From: Nostoc sp. JL34
GTDB taxonomy: Bacteria; Cyanobacteriota; Cyanobacteriia; Cyanobacteriales; Nostocaceae
Length of the DNA stretch: 42,263 nucleotides
Assembly (NCBI RefSeq): GCF_017114945.1
Contig: NZ_JABXKQ010000024.1
Span: 1-42,263 of the forward strand
Reading direction: 5' to 3'
Shown here: positions 25,511 through 34,347 of the stretch, in pieces
How the letters are laid out: each line of letters opens with the position of its first letter
How positions within the stretch are numbered: position 1 is the first letter of the stretch
Notes under the pieces: generated by a model
What the model was told of the DNA's origin: nothing
What the model saw: the letters and a program-made list of their open reading frames with translations, nothing else
Database searches by the model: none
Program-made: the position numbers and the translations under genes

Positions 25511-26556
25511 GCAAGATTCAATTCTTTTGCCGTTTCAAAGAAAAAAGCGACATTTTCTTCTGGAGTTTCTGGTAAGACACCGTGACCGAGATTGAGAATA
25601 TGACCCCAATTGCCAGCTTTGCGAACGGTATCGAGAATGCGATCGCGGATAAACTGTTTAGAGCCGAATAACACGCCTGGGTCAAGATTTCCTTGAACTT
25701 TCATTTGTTTACCCAATCTGGCTCTTGCATCTGCCATATCTACTGCCCAGTCTACACTGACAATATCAGCACCAGATTGTCCCATTCTTTCCAACACACC
25801 CGCACTACCGCTAACTAGCAAAATCAAAGGTGTATCGGGATGTGTTTGCTTGACTTGCTGAAAAACTCTCTGCTGATAGGGGAGAGCAAAGGTGTCATAA
25901 TCTTGAGGACTCAATTGACCCGCCCAAGAGTCGAACATTTGCACAACTTGAGCGCCAGAGTCAATTTGATAGCGGGCATAGATCGCAATCGCATCCGCTA
26001 ATTTAGCTAATAGTTGATGCAATATCGCCGGATCTGAGAATGCCATGTTTTTGATGATGGAATAGGTTTTAGAACCTTTTCCTTCCACCGCATAAGCTGC
26101 TAACGTCCACGGCGCACCCACAAAGCCCAACACCGTTGATTTATCGCCTACTTCTGAGCGCAGCGCTTGCAAAATTGTCTTAATAAATGGTAGAGCTGCT
26201 TCTGGTTCTAAAGGATGCAGACGATCAATTTGTTCTTGAGTGCGGAGGGGCGAGTGAATGATTGGCCCTTTACCTTCGGCAATATCCATGTCAATGCCCA
26301 AACCAGGTAATGGGGTGACAATATCAGAAAATAAAATTACTCCGTCTGGTTGGAAGGCTTTCCACGGTTGCAAAGAAACTTCAATTGCTACATCTGGAAT
26401 TTCCGAGCGATCGCGAAATGAAGGATACCTATCTCTCAAATCTCGATATGCTTTCATATATCGTCCTGCTTGTCGCATCATCCATACAGGGGGACGATCT
26501 ACTACTTCACCACGAGCAGCCCGTAAGAGATGAGGAGTTGTTAAAGAAACACCCAT
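25495..26556 (-). CDS. hemE: Uroporphyrinogen decarboxylase
   Basis: A 353-residue cytosolic enzyme that decarboxylates the four acetate side chains of uroporphyrinogen III to give coproporphyrinogen III, the branch to heme and chlorophyll. Motifs: '[18 protein letters not shown]' (substrate-binding Arg residues), '[17 protein letters not shown]' with the catalytic Asp, '[13 protein letters not shown]', '[12 protein letters not shown]' and C-terminal '[11 protein letters not shown]'. Length is normal for the family. It is transcribed alone; the downstream gap to the SDR gene is filled with heptamer repeats. Confidence 0.97.
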   Translation of the reverse strand: MGVSLTTPHLLRAARGEVVDRPPVWMMRQAGRYMKAYRDLRDRYPSFRDRSEIPDVAIEVSLQPWKAFQPDGVILFSDIVTPLPGLGIDMDIAEGKGPIIHSPLRTQEQIDRLHPLEPEAALPFIKTILQALRSEVGDKSTVLGFVGAPWTLAAYAVEGKGSKTYSIIKNMAFSDPAILHQLLAKLADAIAIYARYQIDSGAQVVQMFDSWAGQLSPQDYDTFALPYQQRVFQQVKQTHPDTPLILLVSGSAGVLERMGQSGADIVSVDWAVDMADARARLGKQMKVQGNLDPGVLFGSKQFIRDRILDTVRKAGNWGHILNLGHGVLPETPEENVAFFFETAKELNLAGVKS

Positions 26557-27053
26557 TTATTATTTCATCCTACTTTATGCCACTGTTTAGCTTATCATTC
26601 TGGGATTACGCTTTTCCAGCAGGTTGTCAGGAAAAAGTGAGTAGCAGGGCAAACGCATCTAAAATTACTCTTGATCGCAATCAACATTAAGAACCAACGA
26701 AAAAATTAACATTTTCCTTTGCTTTAGTTTCCAAGACTCAAAGCGATGTCTACGACTAGGTACGCCTATGCTTAAAAAGGCCATTTATGGACAAATGTCA
26801 GGGTCATTGAGATGAAAGCTCGATTTTACCGGACACAATTTTGATTTGCTCTATATCAATTTTGAGTAAGTTAGTAAATTAATAAGGGATTATTCGCAAT
26901 CTTTCTTTACAAAGTGTCCCCAATTGCAGGGATATCAGCGGATACTGATAAACAGTAATTACCGCCAGAATTGAAGCGGAAAAATTAAATAGTTTACAAA
27001 AAAGCTGTGGTCAAGCAAATTTTTTGGTACGAACATAACGTACTTATATAGGA
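26557..27053. other. Spacer upstream of hemE with a dispersed repeat
   Basis: No gene recognised. 26637-26770 carries the first copy of a repeat that recurs at 31027-31158. The remaining 280 bp up to the IS630-type element is AT-rich and without visible features. Confidence 0.5.
26637..26770. repeat. Dispersed ~130-bp repeat, copy A
   Basis: It shares with 31027-31158 the words ATTACTCTTGATCGCAA and GTTTCCAAGACTCAAAGCG plus the following GATGTCTACGAC, with scattered substitutions between. Same orientation. Non-coding. Confidence 0.8.
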
Positions 27054-28114
27054 CTAATATTTGATTTCTGAAAAAGCTCCGTACATTTGAAGAGTCGCAA
27101 AATCAAAGGTAGTGTGTCGGATAAACCACTCAAACATCCATTTGAGATGTGAGAACGAAGGAATCAAAGCACAGAAACGCCGCACCCAGGTTTTAGCTTG
27201 TAACCAAATATCCTCAATTGGATTTTGTGATGGGCAATTAGGAGCTTTAGCGTTCGCAATGAATTTTCCACTGCTCTGGAGACAAACCTTGGTTTATCTC
27301 TCCTAAAAAGTTTTGAACCAGATGTGAACGATGGTAAGAAGCACCATCCCAAAAAAGAAGTAATCTTTGATTGGGGGACTGATCTAATAAATAACGTAGA
27401 TAATCAATTGTATTTTCTGAGTTACCTGCGTTATACGCTTTTAGTAGTAAGCTTCCCTCCAGATAGTCAACCGCCCCGTAGTATGTCTGTTTGTCTCGTA
27501 TATTAACAACTCTCACTGCTATTTCTTGGTCAGTTTTTCCCCAGACATACCCACTTAAATCTCCCCACATTAAATGACACTCATCAAGCAGCAATACTCT
27601 CAACTTTCCTTCTTCGATTTCCTGCCGATCCCTTGCCAATAGTGTTTCAATCTCTTTTTTTTTTGCAGCAACAGCGTCCTCGTCAGCTTTTGGATTCAAA
27701 GAAGTAGTTTTCTTCCAACTAATTCCTGCCGCCTCAAATAAGTCATAATAGCTCCGCTTTGACTCATAAGTTACATCATATTCATGCATCCAATTTATAT
27801 TCGAGTTCACCAAGTTCCCAACATTCTTTTGTTTGCAACCAACTTAAGACTTCTTCTCGTTGTTGAGCAGTTAAGTAACTTTTTTTTCCCTTGTGGTTCA
27901 GGCGCAGTCCCGAAATTCCATCTTCCTCATAAGCTTGCTTCCAGCTTGTTATCGAACCCAGTGACACATCTAAAATTGTTTGAATTTCCTCATACTTGTA
28001 GCCTTGATAAACCAATTTGACTGCCAACGCTTTCCTCACCTCACGTGCATCTGGGCAATCATCTATAAATTCTTGTAGTTCTGCGATCGCGGTTTGTAGA
28101 TGCTGGTTTATCAT
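27054..28114 (-). pseudogene. IS630-family transposase, frameshifted
   Basis: Three pieces on - add up to one DDE transposase. 28114-27782 gives an N-terminal helix-turn-helix part ('EIQTILDVSLGSITSWKQAY'). 27813-27247 gives the catalytic part with 'LLLDECHLMWGD' and 'LLFWDGASYHRSHLV'. A third frame down to 27054 gives 'NCPSQNPIEDIWLQAKTW', supplying the final Glu, and ends in the terminal repeat. The first junction (32-bp overlap) may be programmed frameshifting, which occurs in some IS630 elements, although the sequence there is not obviously slippery. The second, at about 27250, looks like a simple indel. Probably inactive. Confidence 0.85.
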
Positions 28115-28173
28115 TGTTAGCTATTAGACAGATATCCTGTCCGTATTATCTCGTAGTTTTTTCAGAAATCAAA
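27060..28173. mobile_element. IS630-type insertion sequence, 1114 bp
   Basis: The ends are inverted repeats: TTTGATTTCTGAAAAAGCT at the left and, read inward from the right, TTTGATTTCTGAAAAAACT. The dinucleotide TA flanks both sides (27058-27059 and 28174-28175), the target duplication expected for IS630/Tc1-mariner elements. The only cargo is the broken transposase on -. A MITE-like element begins 9 bp beyond its right end. Confidence 0.85.
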
Positions 28174-28181
28174 TATGATTC

Positions 28182-28287
28182 CTATAGCAATCCTGAATGA
28201 GTTATGAACAAAAAGATCCCCGACTTCTCCGAGAAGTCGGGGATCTGAGCCTCTCGGTAGAGAGCAAATTAAATAGGATTGCTATAG
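28182..28287. repeat. 106-bp element with CTATAGCAATCC ends
   Basis: CTATAGCAATCC at 28182 is inverted at 28276-28287. Inside is a perfect hairpin, AGATCCCCGACTTCT and its inverse (28214-28246). Half copies are seen at 22405-22463 and, weakly, near 41030. Non-coding and MITE-like. Confidence 0.85.
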
Positions 28288-28407
28288 TAGGATTTTAAGT
28301 ATTTTGGATCTGAGCGCTCGGTTGGCTTTTCTACAGCATTAATGCTAGCAAGCGCTACAAGTTATTGTTTTTTTACTGGAGTTTGGACTAAAAAGCGAGA
28401 GAAAAGC

Positions 28408-28431
28408 AGTCAGCAGTAACACTGACTGCCG
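28408..28431. repeat. Inverted repeat before transposase relic
   Basis: GCAGTCAG and CTGACTGC, eight bases apart, 35-60 bp upstream of the second transposase. It may belong to the element end or leader; the element's true termini were not found. Confidence 0.5.
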
Positions 28432-28465
28432 TAAAGTCAATGAAAGTAATCAATAAATCATTGAC

Positions 28466-29783
28466 GTGATGATCCTGACACAACTAGAAAAATTCCGCCA
28501 AGGTATCTACGATTGTTTGGGAAAAGCCAAAGATGCAGTATTTGAATTGATGGATGCAGTATTAACAAGTCCGAGTATCCCATCGTTTGTAAGCTTGTCA
28601 CAAAGCCCAGTATTTCGACGGCAATGGTCGAGCATTTATGCAGCACTGCACGATAGTCGTCCACCGAAAAGGAAACTGATGAAGTTGCTGGTACAGGAGG
28701 TAGAGACGGATGAACAGCCATTTCTGGCAGGAGATCATAGCTTTTGGGCAAGACCAGAAGCGAAGACACTAAAAGAAAGAACTTTTCATGGGGACTCCAG
28801 GGGAAGCATAGGCATCGGACTTTCGTTACAGTACATTAGCCTGGATACCAGAGGCGGATGGGAGTTGGGCATTACCATTGAAACATGAACGAATTACCAG
28901 TTTTGAAACGCCAGCAAGTAAAGCCGCATTCCAACTAAAACAAATCACTCGTGAGTTAGGCAAAAGACCACTTGCCGCTTATGACCGAGGCTACGGCAAC
29001 GCCAAATTTGTCCAAGCAACGGAGAAGATTGACGCAGACCTGTTACTGCGTTTAGCTTCTAACCGATGCGTATGGGGTACACCCAGTGCTTACAAAGGAC
29101 GAGGCGCACCATGTAAGCATGGTCATAAGTTTAAGCTAAATGACCCTGAAACTTGGACAGAGGCAACTGAAACTTTAGAAGTTGAAGACCCGAAAGTTGG
29201 TCGAGTGAAAGTAATGCGTTGGAGTGGGTTTCATTTCCTTCAATCCCCAAACCGGGCAATGGAAATCATTCGCGTCGAGGTGATCAAACCAGTAGGACGT
29301 AATCGTAAATTCCAAACCTTATGGCTAGCTTGGTTGGGTCAGACAATGCCTGCATTAGAGGATATTTGACACAAATATCTACGCCGTTTTGCCCTAGAGC
29401 ATTGGTATCGATTTGCCAAGCAGAGGTTATATTGGACACTACCTCAACCTAGTTCTACTCAGGCAGCAGAGCGATGGAGTGACCTGATGCCCCTGTTAAC
29501 TTGGCAACTCTGGCTAGCCAGAGTTGCCTGCATCGATTCCCCATTGCCTTGGCAATCGAATCAGGATATCCTGTCTCCAGGACGTGTGGCACAAGCCTTT
29601 CCGCTAATTTTAGCCGCCATTGGCACTCCTGCTCAACCCCCTAAAACTCGCGGTAAATCACCTGGGCGTGCCCAAGGGCATCAGCCACCTTCGCGTAAGC
29701 GTTATCCCACTGTCAAAAAACACGCATCTAAAAAACCTAAAACCGAAAAATCACTTAAGAACGCTGATCTAACTGCTGCTTAG
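28466..29783 (+). pseudogene. Degenerate DDE transposase (NF041680/IS4-like)
   Basis: Two frames make up one transposase. The first (28466-28888) has 'VETDEQPFLAGDHSFWARPE' and 'KTLKERTFH'. The second begins with 'YSTLAWIPEADGSWALPL' and 'HERITSFETPASKAAFQL', then 'RPLAAYDRGYGNAKFV'. The two need a one-base shift at about 28815-28830. An in-frame TGA at 29367-29369 interrupts 'MPALEDI.HKYLRRFALEHW', where Trp would fit; downstream the same frame runs to TAG at 29781 with a basic Pro/Lys-rich tail. It resembles the cyanobacterial NF041680 group as I recall it. One frameshift plus one stop means it is inactive. Terminal repeats were not found. Confidence 0.75.
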
Positions 29784-30001
29784 TTTCTGCTTCTTTTTCA
29801 ACGATTCAACTTAACTCAGCCTCTAAAAGAAGTTGGGTAACTTTTTCTTGCTTTCTATTCATTGCTGCTAAATGCCAATTAGTCCAAACTCAAGTTTTTT
29901 AGCTTATCCCATAAAATCATCACTTTGAGTAACACGTAGAAATGCACCTCTCACTTCTGCATCAAGGGAACGCATGAGGAAAATTGCATGACAAATAACA
30001 A

Positions 30002-30032
30002 ATGTGTCTCTATGCTATACGTAGAGACACAT
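30002..30032. terminator. Hairpin after PEP-CTERM gene
   Basis: ATGTGTCTCTA and its exact inverse TAGAGACACAT with a 9-base loop. It lies 34 bp beyond the stop of the - strand PEP-CTERM gene and is followed on - by a T-rich stretch, so it is a plausible rho-independent terminator. Confidence 0.55.
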
Positions 30033-30065
30033 CCTTAAGGGTTTTCAACAGGTATCCTGATAAAT

Positions 30066-30752
30066 TTATCCTTTCACTGCCACTTTATGTTGTGAGCGTT
30101 TGAAGAGTGAAGTCATACCACAAGCACCTATTGCTAACACACCTAAGATCGCATTAGGTTCGGGAACGCTCTGGGCTAGTCTATAGGCGTGATTATCTGT
30201 TTCAAAGGCAATACCATTTGAACGCATCACAACTCGGTCAAATGTTTCTCCTGTATCAGCTACAAGATTGATAAACATATTAGCTTGAGAGCTAGTCCAA
30301 CTACCATTAGCTATAGCAGTTGGCACATCTGCACCACTAAAAGTCTTTAACAACTGATTACCTTTGTAAATGTCAACATAGTTGTAATCATCCAATGAAC
30401 CTGCATAAAAACCGAAGTAATTAACAGATTCTTTGAAGTTAATATTGACAAAACCACTGTCGCCTGCAACATTACTACCTGACGGAGCAATTGTGAGAAA
30501 TTTGGTGTTATCTCCATAAGGTGAGGCGTATTGACTAGATACGCTACCTTGAACAATGTTACTAGTAATATTAGAGTAAGTAACAAATCCATTAGGATCA
30601 TTTGCTGTGCCATCGTCAAAGGTAACAGTTTTGGCATCAGCATAGCTAGAAAACGGGCCACTGTTGACTTGCAGAGTTACGGCACTAGCTGGATTTGCGC
30701 TCATGATCACAGCAGTTGTTCCCAGTAGAGCCAAGGATAATTTTTGCAGCAT
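30066..30752 (-). CDS. PEP-CTERM surface protein
   Basis: A 228-residue exported protein. The signal peptide is MLQKLSLALLGTTAVIMSAN followed by PASA (cleavage about residue 24). A beta-sandwich-like body contains 'FVNINFKESVNYFGFYAGSL' followed by 'DDYNYVDIYKGNQLL', a pattern common in cyanobacterial exosortase-dependent surface proteins. The sorting signal is 'SVPEPNAILGVLAIGACG' ending in FKRSQHK. It is probably delivered to the envelope or extracellular polymer. The ATG at 30752 places the signal peptide at the N-terminus; an upstream TTG adds nine residues and is less likely. It lies beside two dead transposases, inside the repeat-bracketed zone. Confidence 0.85.
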   Translation of the reverse strand: MLQKLSLALLGTTAVIMSANPASAVTLQVNSGPFSSYADAKTVTFDDGTANDPNGFVTYSNITSNIVQGSVSSQYASPYGDNTKFLTIAPSGSNVAGDSGFVNINFKESVNYFGFYAGSLDDYNYVDIYKGNQLLKTFSGADVPTAIANGSWTSSQANMFINLVADTGETFDRVVMRSNGIAFETDNHAYRLAQSVPEPNAILGVLAIGACGMTSLFKRSQHKVAVKG

Positions 30753-31400
30753 TATAGTTATAAACCTCAAAGAACACAAAGAGAATTAAGACTGAACTTT
30801 TCTTGAAACCTAGCTGTAAAAACCTGGTTTCCTGACTCCAACAACCTAGAAGAAAATCACAAAGATTATTAGGTCTTTAAATATGATTTTTGTTGGGTAC
30901 AACAAGCTCGAAGATGTAAGTTTATCTTGATGCTTTGTAATCCTATTTTGATTTTTATAACTCGCAAAAGATACGGTGTATATACTAAAATATCTTTAAA
31001 GATTAAATGAAGGTGCTGGTGCAATTTTAGTAAGCAGCACAAAGGCATCTAAATTACTCTTGATCGCAAGCAAGGTTAAGAAGCAACAAAAAAATCACTA
31101 TTTCTCGTTTTGTTTAGTTTCCAAGACTCAAAGCGATGTCTACGACGGGCTACCCCTAAACCTTTAGCAATCGGTATAAGTTAATGAGATTAATTTGGAC
31201 TCTATTGATAATAGACTGCTGTTATTGACATAAAATGTCCACCTTGGGGAGTGGGGGATGCAAAATAGGGACTGGCGAGTGAGAAATAGGGTAAAACAAG
31301 AATCAATATTTAATTGAGGATTGGGCATTGGGCATTAGTTATTCTCCCCCTGCTCCCCGATCTCCCTGATATCCCTATTCCCTCACTCCCCTAACTTCCT
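30753..31400. other. Spacer with dispersed repeat and heptamers
   Basis: No gene. 31027-31158 holds copy B of the dispersed repeat. 31318-31338 has the GGGCATT heptamer, and 31343-31395 a run of CTCCCC/TCCCT words that extends to the next start codon. 30850-31020 is AT-rich upstream DNA of the PEP-CTERM gene. Confidence 0.5.
31027..31158. repeat. Dispersed ~130-bp repeat, copy B
   Basis: Second copy of 26637-26770, same orientation, with about 30 identical bases over its GTTTCCAAGACTCAAAGCG block. Together the copies bracket the IS630-type element, the second transposase and the PEP-CTERM gene. Confidence 0.8.
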
Positions 31401-32138
31401 ATGGAAACTGACTCTAACAGTCCTGATCGTGTTGCATCTGCTAATAACGAGCCTAACCCAGGAAAATTTTTGATTCCGCGATCGCAGCGACAGAGGTTCT
31501 TTATTCAGTTTACCTTAATGACGCTCATCGGATGGGTTGTCGGTGGTGTTGCCAGTATCGCCTTAGAGAAAATTATTCTCCAAAGTCTCTCACCTAGCGT
31601 TGCTACTCAACCACAAACATGGAGCATTTTGGTCAGAAGTCTCAGTAATGTTATATTTGCCATAATTTTTGCTGCTGACCAGAGCCTTGTCCTTTATCGG
31701 TATTTACCAGGTTGGCAGTGGTTATTTGCTACTAGCGTTGGTTGGCTGATTGCCAACGGTGTTTCTACAGCCTGGATTAACTACATTTCAACCATTGTTT
31801 TATCATCTCCTGAAGATACTTTGATTTTTGGATTTTTGTCTGCGATCGCATATATAATTTCTGGAATTTGGCTAGGTATTTGCCAATGGCTGGTATTGAG
31901 GCGATATACAGCAGGCATCTGGTGGTGGAATTTTTTACCCTCAATCTCTTTTTTATTAATTACTATTTTGGTTTGGTTGCTTTTCCTTATACAAAATTTG
32001 ATTCCAGAAACCTACCGAACTCCCATATTATATTGGACTGGACAAGGACTTACAGCAGTGATTCTAGGAGCTATACCAGCAATTGGTTTATGTACATTGA
32101 AAAGAAATGTAAATCGCAAAACTGAAGTTTCTGCATAA
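31401..32138 (+). CDS. Polytopic membrane protein, unknown function
   Basis: A 245-residue protein with a polar N-terminus of about 30 residues and six hydrophobic segments (about 36-58, 77-95, 103-125, 139-165, 174-196, 208-230). Two short motifs alternate with the helices: 'GVASIALEK' and 'GICQWLVLRRYTAGIWWW'. The 'QWLVLRR' loop recurs in a family of cyanobacterial membrane proteins that I know only as hypothetical. No enzyme or transporter motif was recognised. It is flanked by repeats on both sides and convergent with the solute-binding protein gene. Confidence 0.6.
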   Translation: METDSNSPDRVASANNEPNPGKFLIPRSQRQRFFIQFTLMTLIGWVVGGVASIALEKIILQSLSPSVATQPQTWSILVRSLSNVIFAIIFAADQSLVLYRYLPGWQWLFATSVGWLIANGVSTAWINYISTIVLSSPEDTLIFGFLSAIAYIISGIWLGICQWLVLRRYTAGIWWWNFLPSISFLLITILVWLLFLIQNLIPETYRTPILYWTGQGLTAVILGAIPAIGLCTLKRNVNRKTEVSA

Positions 32139-32234
32139 CCAAATAATTCGTAATTTCTAATTAATTCTGTTTTTAGAGCAACAAACTTTAGTTCTGGAAA
32201 ACAAAAAACCTTACGAATTACGAATTACGAATTA
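32139..32234. repeat. Inverted AATTACG heptamer tracts
   Basis: TTCGTAATTTCTAATTAATT just after the membrane-protein stop and TTACGAATTACGAATTACG just before the solute-binding-protein stop are opposite-strand heptamer tracts that can pair, possibly acting as a bidirectional terminator. Confidence 0.7.
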
Positions 32235-33554
32235 TTAATTGCTATCCCAAATAATTTCTAAACGCTCTTGTGCTGTCTTGAGCGCTTTTTCGGGAGACTC
32301 ACCTAGCAATGTAGCCTCTATAGCTCGACCAAGACTGTCAGAAAGACGACTATATCCAGCAATAATCGGTCGAGCGCCAGCCAGAGGAATTTGTTCCATA
32401 AATACTTTTAACCAAGGTTTTTGGTTGATGAATTGTTGATAAGCTTCACTTTGAGCAGCTTTAAGGTTAACTGGTAAAAAACCGGTGCCGATACTCCATT
32501 CTTTTTGGAATTCTTCACTCAAAACATACTCTAAAAACTTGAGTGCAGCTTGCTCTCTAGCTGGTATGGTCTTCATCACATATAGATTTCCACCACCTGT
32601 CACCGTAGCTTGACCAACATTTGCAGGTATGGGAAATGCGTCATAATCAACTTTAGATTTAGTGATATAAGTCCAAGGGCCCGTAATTTGCATCGCAACG
32701 CGACCCGCTAAAAAAGCATCTTCTTCATAACCTCGTTCTGGAGAAGAAAGCGTTGCTGAACCATCTTTTAATAGCTCTTGCCAAAATTGTAAGGCTTTCA
32801 GCGCTCCAGCATTTGTTAAATCTGGTCGGTTATTTGTCAGTACTTCTCCCCCAGCGCTCAACAAAAAAGGGAACCAGCTAAAAACAGTCCATTCTCCCTT
32901 CCCTAAAGGCAGTACAATTCCGTACTGTTCTGGTCGGTTGTCGCCATTGCTGTCTATGGTTAATTTTTTGGCAACTTCCCTCAATTCTTCCCAAGTCTTG
33001 GGCGTTTGCGTAATTCCCGCAGCTTCAAAAAGCTTAGGTCTGTAAAAAATACCGATGTTACTTGTATATAATGGCGCTGACCAAAGATGACCATCTAATT
33101 GCAATTCTTCAAGTAGGTTAGGGGTGATTTCTGACTTTAGGGGCAATTTATCCAGCCAATCTTCTAAAGGTATAATTGCCCTTAAATCTGCCAACTGACC
33201 TGTAATTTGCGGATAAAATGCCAGGATATCTGGAGGCACATTACCCACAACTGCGGTTAATATTTTTGGCAATTGGGGTTGAGCTAAGAAGACAGATTCT
33301 ACCTGAACATCAGAATGAGTCTGATTAAATTTGTCTACCAGTTTTTCAAACACATCTCGATTAGCAGGGGGATTGATTGCTTGCCATAAGGTCAAATGAA
33401 TGACTCCATCATCCTTCTGTGCTAATCCCTGACAACCAGATAAAAATATAAGAAACGAACTTAGGACAATTCCTATAAGTAACATCTGCCAAACAGAAGC
33501 AATGACCCGACGAAAATAATAGCTTATTTGGGATAGAAAAAGGATAATTTTCAT
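32235..33554 (-). CDS. Sugar ABC transporter substrate-binding lipoprotein
   Basis: A 439-residue family 1 extracellular solute-binding protein. A hydrophobic segment (about 24-39) ends in the lipobox LSGC with Cys41, so the protein is anchored to the periplasmic membrane face. Typical features are 'ITLWQAINPPANRDVF'-like strand 1, 'TPKTWEELREVAKKLT', 'AFLAGRVAMQITGPWTY' and 'ALKFLEYVLSEEFQ'. The ligand is probably an oligosaccharide or sugar derivative. No permease or ATPase is adjacent; it is the last gene of the glycosyltransferase cluster, 18 bp after the GT2 gene. The first 23 residues before an internal Met24 may be dispensable. Confidence 0.9.
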   Translation of the reverse strand: MKIILFLSQISYYFRRVIASVWQMLLIGIVLSSFLIFLSGCQGLAQKDDGVIHLTLWQAINPPANRDVFEKLVDKFNQTHSDVQVESVFLAQPQLPKILTAVVGNVPPDILAFYPQITGQLADLRAIIPLEDWLDKLPLKSEITPNLLEELQLDGHLWSAPLYTSNIGIFYRPKLFEAAGITQTPKTWEELREVAKKLTIDSNGDNRPEQYGIVLPLGKGEWTVFSWFPFLLSAGGEVLTNNRPDLTNAGALKALQFWQELLKDGSATLSSPERGYEEDAFLAGRVAMQITGPWTYITKSKVDYDAFPIPANVGQATVTGGGNLYVMKTIPAREQAALKFLEYVLSEEFQKEWSIGTGFLPVNLKAAQSEAYQQFINQKPWLKVFMEQIPLAGARPIIAGYSRLSDSLGRAIEATLLGESPEKALKTAQERLEIIWDSN

Positions 33555-33572
33555 GCCAAGTAATTAATCAGA

Positions 33573-34226
33573 TTAAGAAATATTTTCCAAAACACTTTTG
33601 GTAATACTAGTTTCTGCTCTTGTGTAAATATAGGTTTGGGGTTCGGTTATTTTTTCGGTTTTGAAGATTTTTGCTGCCCGATACCAAAAGTCTGTATCCT
33701 CTCCATAAGCAATATGATTAAACCCTTTCACCTCAAAAAATACCTGTCTTTTCCCAAAAAATGTTGGGCCTAAAACACATTCTCGGAGATTAATTTTTTT
33801 ACCTGGTTGGAAATAATCTGCAACCAAAATCTCTTCTTCGGCTGCAAATCCACCTTCAATCAAATCAATTTCTGGATTAGCTTTCATATATTCAATTCGC
33901 GCATCCAGGTGATTGACTTTGTACGCGTCATCGCTATCTAAGAATGTTATATATTTGCCGAAAGATGCCTGTATGCCAACATTTTTAGCATACCATAGCT
34001 TCCTATTTTGATGTTTTGAATACCGGATATTTTGAAACTTTTGAATATAAGGATTGACAATTTCAAAAGTATTATCTTGGCTGCCGTCATCAACTATAAT
34101 CAGTTCCCAATCTTTAAAACTTTGAGCAATGACACTATCAATGCAATTGTTTAGATATTTTGCTCGATTGTAGGTACAGAGGATAATTGATATTTCATGA
34201 TTGAAATCAAAAACTACAGTTTCCAT
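33573..34226 (-). CDS. Family 2 glycosyltransferase
   Basis: A 217-residue GT-A fold enzyme: 'ISIILCTYNRAKYLNNCIDS' at the N-terminus, 'WELIIVDDGSQDNTFEIV', then the DxD-type 'GKYITFLDSDDAYKVNHLDA' for the nucleotide sugar and metal. It transfers a sugar from a nucleotide donor to a growing glycan. It is shorter than many GT2 proteins but contains the whole catalytic half. The start is uncertain: ATG at 34226 or TTG at 34256 adding ten acidic residues; neither has a good ribosome binding site. It lies between a GT4-type gene and the sugar-binding lipoprotein on the same strand. Confidence 0.88.
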   Translation of the reverse strand: METVVFDFNHEISIILCTYNRAKYLNNCIDSVIAQSFKDWELIIVDDGSQDNTFEIVNPYIQKFQNIRYSKHQNRKLWYAKNVGIQASFGKYITFLDSDDAYKVNHLDARIEYMKANPEIDLIEGGFAAEEEILVADYFQPGKKINLRECVLGPTFFGKRQVFFEVKGFNHIAYGEDTDFWYRAAKIFKTEKITEPQTYIYTRAETSITKSVLENIS

Positions 34227-34347
34227 TGTTAAATCATCATCGTATAGTTCACACAAAAATCTAAATAGTAAAAGAAGAATTTATGATTATTTAGGAGGAG
34301 AATACTAAGCTAGTCTTACATAACAAAATTGTTAATACTCTAATTAA

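Noticed and set aside
26385..26690. 101-codon + strand frame over the hemE 5' end
   Set aside because: Antisense to hemE and its promoter, with no recognisable family.
27784..28020. 78-codon + strand frame in the IS630-type element
   Set aside because: Antisense to the transposase helix-turn-helix part.
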